64,000 bases of DNA from positions 236,698-300,697 of the forward strand of contig BCIJ01000016.1 in NCBI GenBank assembly GCA_001599935.1, in the 5' to 3' direction. Below, in pieces: positions 57,491 through 64,000 of this stretch. Position 1 is the stretch's first letter, and the number at the start of each line of letters is the position of its first letter. The DNA comes from Holtermannia corniformis. Taxonomy: Eukaryota; Basidiomycota; Tremellomycetes; Holtermanniales. The notes under the pieces were generated by a model, which saw nothing but the letters and a program-made list of their open reading frames with translations, had not been told where the DNA came from and made no database searches. A program made the translations under genes and the position numbers.

Positions 57491-58736
57491 ATGGTATGTT
57501 GCTCACGACTGGCATCACTCATCGCGCCGGCGCTGACATGACCACAGACCAAAGTACGTAGTAGAGCCATCGGCACCAGGAGCAAAGCTGACGGAAGGTC
57601 TTCGTGATCTGGTCTGGCTTCCGTCAATTAACAGGGTACCCCGTCTTTGTGAGTCTTTACCGTTTTGGGGCGCACAGAGTAGAATGCTGATGGCGAATTT
57701 AGTGGTAAGCGCCACTCCAAGTCGCACACGCTCTGCAGGCGGTGCGGCAACCGCTCGTTCCACCTCCAGCACAAGAGTCAGTCGCCGCCGTCACCTACCC
57801 ACACGACACTTGGCTGATGGATCGCAGAGTGCGCCCAGTGTGGGTACCCCGCCGCCAAGCTCCGCTCGTTCAACTGGGGTGAAAAGGCCAAGAGGAGGAA
57901 GACGACGTGAGTCTCGGTCCGGTGCTACATGTTCTCCGATCTCGCTTGGATCTGCCTCTTTATGTCTCTGGAGGCGGTCAGGTCTGCAGAGTGCTCAGCC
58001 CGAGTATCCTACAGCGCTGGCCATTGGCAACTCTGGATGTCGTCTCCCTGTGCTCCTCTTGGCCAAAGATGGCATGTGCCCACGTCTGCGCTCGTCACGT
58101 CAACGGAATCTGTCTCCAGATGCCATTTGGCGCGCGAAACGCACGACGGTGGAGCAGTCATGGGGTCGCCATTCGCTCAGCTTTCATCATCGACCAAAAG
58201 CGCAGCGCGTCGTCTGACCGACTCGTCGCACGCGTCGTGACAACCGGGCTGCTGTCGACTGTAGCGCCTGCTCGGTGCCAGCACGTGAACACGGCCTATT
58301 GTGCAGACACCTGTCTTGCCATCTGAGACAAGCTGTGCTCAACCCAGATCAGCCACTAGCTACTGTTGGTACAAACGTGCACGGTCAGCCGTTGAAAAGT
58401 CAGCCCGACACGCACTCGTGCTATCAGATGAACTGATCAGTGCTCGGGGACGTTCCGGGCAGATCTAGACAACCTGGATGGACAGGACCGCGTCGGGCGT
58501 GACGGAATGTCGCATAGCCACAGGTTGTCCGACCTGCGTTGTACTGTGTCAACCCCGTATCGCTCCCCATCCGTTCATGTCCTCCGACTCCATCCCAGAC
58601 CCACCCATTATCGGAGCTAACCCACCTCAGCGGTACCGGCCGCATGTCGCACCTCAAGGACGTCTCCCGCCGCTTCAAGAACGGCTTCCGTGAGGGCCAG
58701 ACTGCCCCCAAGAAGGTCAAGGCTTCGTCCGAGTAA
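57491..58736 (+). CDS. RPL37: Ribosomal protein eL37 of the large subunit
   Basis: A small zinc-binding protein of the 60S subunit. Six coding exons give 93 residues, the normal length: 57491-57493 (ATG alone), 57548-57553 (6 nt, ACCAAA), 57635-57648 (14 nt), 57703-57776, 57828-57906 and 58631-58736. The protein begins [20 protein letters not shown]. The zinc ligands are the C-x2-C in [11 protein letters not shown] and the C-x2-C in [20 protein letters not shown]. The C-terminus is [20 protein letters not shown] and ends KASSE. All phases fit, so both microexons are required. The last intron (57907-58630) is 724 nt, much longer than the others. Confidence 0.93.
57548..57553 (+). other. RPL37: 6-nt coding microexon of eL37
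   Basis: ACCAAA between acceptor GACCACAG and donor GTACGT. It codes Thr-Lys at positions 2-3 of the protein. The next exon (57635-57648, 14 nt) is also a microexon. Confidence 0.82.
57907..58630 (+). other. RPL37: Long (724-nt) intron 5 of eL37
   Basis: Donor GTGAGT after the KTT codons and acceptor ACCTCAG. No convincing ORF is visible. Long introns of ribosomal-protein genes can host snoRNAs, but I could not find a clear C/D or H/ACA box set by eye. Confidence 0.7.
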
Positions 58737-59021
58737 CCTTGTTGCCTTGCGCACCTGCAGCGGGCAGAGTAGAGGGTTAGGCGGATGCGACGACTGCCTT
58801 TGATGTCACTGTACTTTACTGTACATCTGCACGCGTTCTGACGCAGAGGACATGACATGGTGAACAAACTATACCGTTTCGGCGCGTAGAACCCCAGAGC
58901 ACCGACAGGCGGCCCATTGCTCAGCTGCCAGGCAGGTTGCGACGACGACGAGCGGATGCAAACCACACAATGCTGCAAGGCAATCGCACTGAGACTCGGA
59001 TGCATCCTGCTGCCTGTATCA

Positions 59022-59207
59022 TCAAGAGGACAGCACGGCAACCTGTTCCCATTTGCCCTCAGAGAAAGCCTCTACGAAGTATCCGTCTCCCTTGCAGTCC
59101 AGGGCTTCCTCTAGAGTAGCAAATAACGGGGCGATATGACTGTTCTCGCGGCGTACTCGATATTTAAAGGTCAAGGCAGGTTCATCCTCGCTTTGCTCGG
59201 TGGTCAT
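59022..59207 (-). CDS. Small ORF, possible hypothetical protein
   Basis: A 61-residue ORF with an ATG (MTTEQSEDEPALTFKYRVRR) and even composition (TLEEALDCKGDGYFVEAFSE). It has no recognised domain. A GGAACAG|GTTGCC junction near its end could be a donor leading to a longer spliced product. It lies alone between eL37 and the retrotransposon. Real-gene status is open. Confidence 0.35.
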   Translation of the reverse strand: MTTEQSEDEPALTFKYRVRRENSHIAPLFATLEEALDCKGDGYFVEAFSEGKWEQVAVLSS

Positions 59208-59506
59208 TCTGTATCAGTGAACAGGTACTAGATCGGACGGTTACGCTTTGTAGATTAGTTTGAGCTTCTTGGGCGAATGCGTTGTTCGGTCAAGAGGAGC
59301 TGGACACAACAGAGGTACTGTAGCGCTTGCGCACCTCAACCCTTTGCATAGTTCCTGAGCGCAGCCTGTGCAGTCCCGATCGTTCCTACGATCGTTGTGC
59401 GGTGCGAGCCGATCCGATAAGCGAGGCCGGCAGCGGTCGATCGGGACGGTCCAGGCAGGATCATGACACGATGCATCAACTGGCTCGCCCAAGTCCCAAT
59501 CCAAGG

Positions 59507-59514
59507 TCACGTGA
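59507..59514. promoter_or_regulatory. TCACGTGA box just upstream of the retroelement ORF
   Basis: An 8-bp palindrome followed after a few bases by a second TCACG. It lies about 165 nt upstream of the likely gag ATG (59674). It is either part of the element's promoter or of host sequence at the insertion site. Confidence 0.35.
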
Positions 59515-59673
59515 ATTTCACTGTCACGTTTAGTGATGGACGAGAGAGCAGGCGATAGCGAGCTGCTAGAGGAGGAGTTCTTTTGGTTTTCTCCCAGTTT
59601 CGGCGTAGTCCCTTTGGGACTGCGTGTCCCTCTCTTTCTTCGTCTTTGCCCTCTTCGACTACGTCTCATCGTC

Positions 59674-60921
59674 ATGCCTTCACTTCCAGCTGTCCTGCGT
59701 AGCAAGCCCGCCAAGGACCTGCTGAAAGTCTGCCGTGATGCGGGCCTGCTTGGTCCAGGCGAGCGACGGCTCCTCAAGGAGGCGTGCGTGGAGAGACTGC
59801 TGGAGAATGCGGCATCGATCCTGCCTGAATGGAGGGCAGAGGCCTCGCCTCCCCCTGACGGGAACCCTGGTGGCAACGCTGGCAACCCGGACGCTGGTGC
59901 TAATGCCGACCAGCAGCAAGCGGGTGGCGAAGGCAGAGGCCCGAGCGGTGGAGGTCCGAACGCGGTAACGAGAGCAGATCTCGAAATTGCAATGACAAGG
60001 TTGCAGGAGACGATCATGTCCTCCCTCCACCCTTACCTGGAAAGTGTCACCGAGACACGAATTCGCCTCGACGCGCTGAACGGAGGCGAGCAAGAGAAGG
60101 AAAATGAGGGTGGTGAGAACGGTGAGCATCCCAACCCTGGCCCGTCGAACCCCTCCGCGCTCGAGACGAGGCCAGTGCCGTTGCTTTACGGACATGAAGC
60201 ACGGAAGGATCCGCACATGTTCCATGATTTCCTTCGGCCCGAGATATATGCGGCTGTGGTGGAGAACAAGTTGGATATGAGGGATCTGTGGAAGCTGGAC
60301 CCCTGCCGCCAGACTGAGCTCCAGCTTGGCTCGCGGCAGGGGGATGGGATACTGGCCGCGTTGGCCGAAGCACTGCGCGGAGAGGACGAGGAGTCGCGGT
60401 TTGCCAAGTCTAAGGAGAAGTACAAAGACATCGGGAGCCTGATCCGGCCCTGGATGGTGTACGCCAATATCCGGGACATGGTCACACCGGGGATNGCGCC
60501 GTTCCTCAACGCGTATGCATTGGAGTTGCTCCGGATGCACAACCAACGGCCGGATGCGTTCACCGCCATCCTGAATTACCACACGTACGTGGTGGCACGC
60601 CGCCTCAATGCGGGTGAGAGACTGGACCCCCGGGAGTGGACAAGACCCGACCTGCAGATATGGGCCTCACACTACCAGCCGTTGCTCCCAGCTGCCAGGG
60701 CACCGGCGCCAAGCGGGGCCAGCGGTGCATCGTCGTCATCGAAGAAGTGGTCAATCGGATCGGTTGGGTTGGCCATCAAGCCCGAGGCTTGCATACGCTG
60801 GAACAAGCGCGAACCGTGCCAGAACCAGCCGTGCCCATACACGCACAAGTGCCAGAAGTGCGGGACGGTTGGACACACAATAGAGCGCTGCAAGGCTACG
60901 GCCAAGGGGCAGTCGGCCTGA
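59674..60921 (+). CDS. Gag-like ORF1 of the DIRS element
   Basis: The frame is open from 59533; the ATG at 59674 (MPSLPAVLRSKPAKDLLKVC) gives the more typical start, since the upstream part is a hydrophobic Leu/Arg-rich stretch. The first 70 residues resemble a SAP/helical segment. A Gly/Ala/Asn-rich linker follows, then a capsid-like helical region (DPHMFHDFLRPEIYAAVVEN; DIGSLIRPWMVYANIRDMVT). Near the end are CIRWNKREPCQNQPCPYTHK (a CCCH-like group) and a CCHC knuckle CQKCGTVGHTIERC, nucleic-acid-binding features of Gag proteins. The ORF ends with UGA 60919-60921, and the next ORF continues in the same frame. Confidence 0.75.
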   Translation: MPSLPAVLRSKPAKDLLKVCRDAGLLGPGERRLLKEACVERLLENAASILPEWRAEASPPPDGNPGGNAGNPDAGANADQQQAGGEGRGPSGGGPNAVTRADLEIAMTRLQETIMSSLHPYLESVTETRIRLDALNGGEQEKENEGGENGEHPNPGPSNPSALETRPVPLLYGHEARKDPHMFHDFLRPEIYAAVVENKLDMRDLWKLDPCRQTELQLGSRQGDGILAALAEALRGEDEESRFAKSKEKYKDIGSLIRPWMVYANIRDMVTPGXAPFLNAYALELLRMHNQRPDAFTAILNYHTYVVARRLNAGERLDPREWTRPDLQIWASHYQPLLPAARAPAPSGASGASSSSKKWSIGSVGLAIKPEACIRWNKREPCQNQPCPYTHKCQKCGTVGHTIERCKATAKGQSA

Positions 60922-60956
60922 CTGCCGGGCGCCCGCGAGCCCTGCCTCGCGGGCGC
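60919..60956 (+). promoter_or_regulatory. UGA stop plus 11-bp hairpin: probable readthrough signal
   Basis: The gag stop TGA (60919-60921, next base C) is followed by a 7-nt spacer and a perfect 11-bp stem, GCGCCCGCGAG (60929-60939) with CTCGCGGGCGC (60946-60956), loop CCCTGC. The same frame then stays open through RT and RNase H with no ATG before the RT core. This layout (leaky UGA-C context, short spacer, stable structure) is that of known stop-codon readthrough sites. Confidence 0.65.
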
Positions 60957-63000
60957 AGCCCTAGCGGCACCATTAACTGTCATCGCAGTTCCCGTCCTAG
61001 CGACACCGTTAACTGCGCACGCGGTTCCCGTCCCAGCGACACCTCTAGCTGCCTCGTCAGCTCTCCCACCCACCGTCCCAGCGACACCTTTACCCGCCCG
61101 TGCGGCACCCCTATCAGTCTCCACGACACCCTCACTCGTCCGCACGACACCTTTACCCGTCCTCGCGACACCATCTCCCGTCCCCGCGACACCTCTGGCC
61201 GCTCCGCCGGTCTCCCCAGATACTGCTGGGGCCATTTCAAAAATTCGGGGCCCTCCCGGCGAGGCCCTGTCCCCTACTATAGGGGAAGCGAGCCGGGGCA
61301 CATCATCGCCCCGGTCTTGCACCCATTCGGGTGTAAGTCCGCGGGTAGAACCCCTCGAACGTCCTGTGCTGACACACATCCCTCCTCCGCGACCAAACAC
61401 GGCCCCTCGACGCGCCTTCCAAATTGCGGGGACCACTCCACTGGCTGCAAGCAATGAGCTTCACGATGCTGCAGAACGGTGGGACGACCTCCTGGTGGCC
61501 TACCCGGCACCAGAGTTTCGAACTCTGCTGTCCCAGCTGCTCCGGAACGGGGCCTTGTTGGGCACGGCAACAGTCCCGGACCGTATCTGCGAGGCACCAT
61601 ACCGCCTTGGCCCAGACGAAACCGAGTTCCTGCGCGCCGAGGTAGCCCGGAGAGAACGAGCCGGGGAGGTGCGTCGGGTCGACGACACCTGGCCGCTGGC
61701 AATCACGCCACTCGCAGCGGTGCCAAAGCCTGGGGTCAAGAAGTTTCGCATGATCCACGATATGCGACGCGTCAACGACCTCGTGGACCCTGACTGTGGC
61801 TACCTGGCGTACGAATCGATGGACTCTCTCTTCCAGCAGCTGCGCACCATGCCCCGAGGAGCGTGGCTATGGAAAGCCGACCTCGAAAACGCATTCAGGA
61901 ACGTGCGTCTAGCACCCGACGCGGTCCGCCTAGCGGGATTCAGATTGGGCGACCAGACCTACGTCGATCTGTGCCTACCCATGGGCTCCCGGGTGGCCCC
62001 GTTCGTCTTCAACTTGGTGGCGGAAGCCTTGCACTGGATCCTACAAGCGCAGGGCGTGTCGAACCTCTCCCACTACCTCGACGACTCCTTTGGAGCCGAG
62101 ACCGATGCAGGGCGAGTGGTCGAGGTGCTCGGCATTTTCAAGAAGACCTGCGCATACCTGGGGCTCCCAGTCAACCTCGACAAGCTGTTCGGCCCTAGCA
62201 CCTGCCTTGAAATCCTTGGCATCGAAGTCGACACCATCGAGGCCATGGCGCGTTTATCCACCAAGCGTACCAACAAGATCTGCGCAGCAATACGGACGGT
62301 GTTAGACCGTAAATCGGCCTCAAAACTCGAGCTTCAGCGCATCGCAGGCCTCTTGGTCTTTGCCGGGCGCGTGACGCCGCTAGGCCGCACCTTCCTTCAA
62401 CGCATTTGGTCTCACCTACGGGACCAATCGCACCGCCTACGCCGGGTCTCCCGACCGGCGCAGGCCGATCTGCGCTGGTGGCTCGACCTGCTCCCCGGCT
62501 GGCCGGGTATCAGTTATCTGCCCGTCCGGGTGGCAGGCACCATCCACATTTGGACTGATGCAAGCGGTGAGCTGGGCGGCGGGGGTCATCTTGGCCCAGC
62601 GGCGACTGCGACGAGAGCCTTCGCCTACCGATTCCCTATCCGGCACCAGTCCAAACACATCACCTTCAAGGAGCTCCATGCTGCAGTCCACGCAGTCGAG
62701 CTCTTCTGCCCGCCAGGACAGTGGCGGGATCATGTCGTGGTCTTGCACACCGACAACACGGGCGTGGCCGGGGCTGTTCGGAAAGGATCAACGCGAATGG
62801 CATCTGCACAAGCGCTCATTCGCCGGCTCTGGCTCTTCGCGGCACGAGAGGGGTTCCAGATCGAGACCGCTTGGCTGCCATCCGAAGAGAACGAGCTTGC
62901 TGACGCCTTGTCTCGTTTCCAGTGGTCCCGCGCCCTGCACATCAACCCCACGGCCGCCAAGCACGCCCTGCGCCTACGCCAAGATCGCAAACGCCATTCC
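60922..63000 (+). CDS. Reverse transcriptase - RNase H of the DIRS element
   Basis: The frame is continuous with gag after one UGA and contains no ATG until the RT core (RMIHDM, about 61748). A Pro/Ala/Thr-rich linker (about 60970-61215, repeats like VPATPL) precedes RT. RT motifs: VPKPGVKKFRMIHDMRRVND, WKADLENAFRNVRL, LPMGSRVAPFVFNLVAEALH and the catalytic YLDDSF. RNase H carboxylates are visible in HIWTDASGELGGGG, FKELHAAVHAVELF, LHTDNTGVAGAVRKGS and NELADALSRFQWS. The domains are intact and could be active. The frame stays open to 63924 only because it overlaps the recombinase ORF; the conserved part ends near 63000. Translation presumably needs readthrough of the UGA. Confidence 0.85.
60970..61215 (+). 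repeat. Degenerate repeats coding a Pro/Ala/Thr linker
   Basis: Imperfect units containing CCCGTCC(T/C)AGCGACACC or close variants recur about eight times at irregular 20-45 nt spacing. In frame they encode (A)VPVPATPL-like units between Gag and RT. Confidence 0.6.
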
Positions 63001-63084
63001 GTCCCCTACCCCTCCTCCCACGACAGTCCGCCCAACCTGTCGCCATCCCCAACCGTCTCCCTCCCCCTCCCCCTTCCTTCGCAG

Positions 63085-63917
63085 TGTCCGTCAACCTCGA
63101 CACCACCGCTGCCTACTTTCTCTGGTCGGGCCTCGCATCAAGCACTCGCTCGGCCTACTCCTCGTCCTTCGCACGATTCGATGAGTGGAGACGCCGCCAG
63201 GGCTTCGCCCGGCTCCCGGTGCCCACGCCCGCCTTGGCTCAGTGGGCAGCGTCCCTGGCGGCTTCCGGGGTCCGCCCTGGATCCGTGCGCTCCTATCTGG
63301 CAGCCGTCCGCTCCTTCTACATTGATACGGGCCTGGACGACTCGGCTTTCGAGTCGGGACAGCTCAAACGAGTGCTGCGTGGCATTGGACGCCACTTCGG
63401 CACAGTCGAGCGCCGTAAACGCTTGCCGATCACACTCCCGATTCTTGAGGCCCTGCTCCGGGGTCTCTCATCAATCCCAGGGGTCTCCCCACTGGACAGA
63501 GCCGCCCTGTCAGCCGCGTACGCCGTTGCGTACATCGGGGGTTTCCGAGTTGGCGAAATCACCTACGCAGCCGGATCGTTCGACCCTCGCTTCCACATCT
63601 CTCGATCCGACTACACCGACGGCGTCGCCTATGCAATTGTTCGCCTGCCAAGCTCCAAAACCGACCCGTTCCGCAAGGGTATCGATGTCATCATCCCGGC
63701 CACCCCACCCGGCGGACCAGTGGACCCCCTTGGGCTCTTGCGCAACTACTGGAGGCTCACCGCCGATCGTCCGCTGTCGGCGCCGCTCTTCATCCGGACC
63801 GCGCACCAAGGAACAGCAGATGCCTTCCCCAAGACGTGGTTTGTCGACGTCATGCGGCGATCGCTCACCCGCGCCGGAGTGGTTGCCGAGCACTACTCGG
63901 GACACTGTCATGATTGA
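63085..63917 (+). CDS. Tyrosine recombinase of the DIRS element, C-terminally truncated
   Basis: The frame is -1 relative to RT/RNase H, with no ATG near its start, so it is reached by frameshift or splicing. The conserved part begins NLDTTAAYFLWSGLASSTRS, the core-binding domain of phage-integrase-like enzymes, followed by SVRSYLAAVRSFYIDTGLDD. The catalytic domain has the first arginine in YIGGFRVGEITYAA and the lysine strand LPSSKTDPFRKG. It ends HYSGHCHD-stop, where the family has GHSFR and later a tyrosine. The HxxR arginine and the nucleophile are therefore lost and this copy cannot recombine. A pyrimidine tract ending CTTCGCAG (63084) just before the conserved start looks like a 3' splice site. 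Confidence 0.78.
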
Positions 63918-63929
63918 CACCTAGTTGGA

Positions 63930-63955
63930 GGTTCAAATCCTGGTCACGGACTTTT
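63930..63955 (+). tRNA. tRNA-like 3' fragment (B box and acceptor strand), pseudogene-like
   Basis: GGTTCAAATCC (63930-63940) is a perfect B-box/T-loop sequence, followed by TGG, the 7-nt acceptor strand TCACGGA (63944-63950) and then a T-run, as at the 3' end of a tRNA gene. TCACGGA pairs with TCCGTGA, the 5' strand known from tRNA-Asp. The 5' side of the T stem does not pair well and no anticodon arm or A box fits upstream, where the recombinase ends. It is therefore a 3' fragment rather than a whole tRNA gene. The window ends too soon to test more. Confidence 0.45.
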
Positions 63956-64000
63956 CCTTTTGCCTTTTTGCCTTGACTTTACCTTTCTGCCACACTGCCA

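Larger units (their letters stand above)
59533..63917 (+). mobile_element. DIRS-type (tyrosine recombinase) retrotransposon, 3' truncated
   Basis: Order: gag-like ORF with zinc knuckle, reverse transcriptase plus RNase H, then a tyrosine recombinase in an overlapping frame. There is no aspartic protease and no DDE integrase, which defines the DIRS order. The recombinase stops before its HxxR arginine and catalytic tyrosine, so the right end is missing. Terminal inverted repeats and the internal complementary region were not identified, and the exact left boundary is unknown (listed start is the first open codon). One ambiguous base N is at 60495. Confidence 0.8.

Noticed and set aside
62922..63924. 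Very long frame continuing from RT/RNase H to 63924 as one 852-codon protein
   Set aside because: After about 63000 this frame shows only low-complexity Ser/Pro/Arg sequence, while the -1 frame carries the recombinase. The open frame is a shadow of a GC-rich overlapping gene.
63850..63950. A complete tRNA gene at the right edge
   Set aside because: A D-arm-like string (TGGTTGCCGAG) lies upstream, but it is recombinase coding sequence, no acceptor 5' strand pairs with TCACGGA, and no 7-nt anticodon loop can be drawn.

Overview
The window looks like nuclear DNA of an intron-rich, GC-rich fungus, most likely a basidiomycete. This is inferred from gene content (fungal-type ERG2, TAF1 without a bromodomain, CCR/SIN3 and YPK1 architectures) and from the many introns of about 45-60 nt with GTRNGT donors and CTGAC/CTAAC branch sites. 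No rRNA or complete tRNA gene was seen. Two compositional oddities stand out against the compact background: a few introns of 0.7-1.9 kb, and exons as small as 5, 6, 8 and 14 nt.

Layout. 1-40.3 kb is an ordinary, dense housekeeping block: TAF1 (3' end), two small paralogous Cys/His proteins, ERG2, TRS33/TRAPPC6, PEX3, COX13, SEC63, SIN3, a secreted repeat protein, UTP13, the B-block subunit of TFIIIC (TFC3), PFK-2/FBPase-2, an M19 dipeptidase, monothiol glutaredoxin GRX4 (with an ORF nested in its 1-kb intron) and the splicing factor YJU2. 50.8-58.7 kb is again housekeeping: an SCY1-like pseudokinase, a YPK1/SGK-type AGC kinase and ribosomal protein eL37.

Between them, 40.4-50.5 kb holds only members of one unrecognised family: seven genes (eight modules) with a Zn-cluster-like core of C-x2-C-x7/9-C ... 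C-x2-C-x6-C. Five of the eight modules belong to genes that also carry a C-terminal helical repeat around the motif IGxGEV. One gene holds the Cys module twice in tandem. Conserved intron positions, shared N-terminal (DPP...W...NP...LP) and HPVHR motifs, and the contiguous arrangement point to local duplication. This array is the best candidate in the window for an undescribed system.

59.5-63.9 kb is a DIRS-type (tyrosine-recombinase) retrotransposon. Its gag-like and RT/RNase H ORFs lie in the same frame and are separated by one UGA followed after 7 nt by a perfect 11-bp hairpin, which suggests programmed stop-codon readthrough. The recombinase is cut off before its HxxR arginine and tyrosine, and the sequence runs into a tRNA-like 3' end (B box plus acceptor strand plus T-run) near the window edge.
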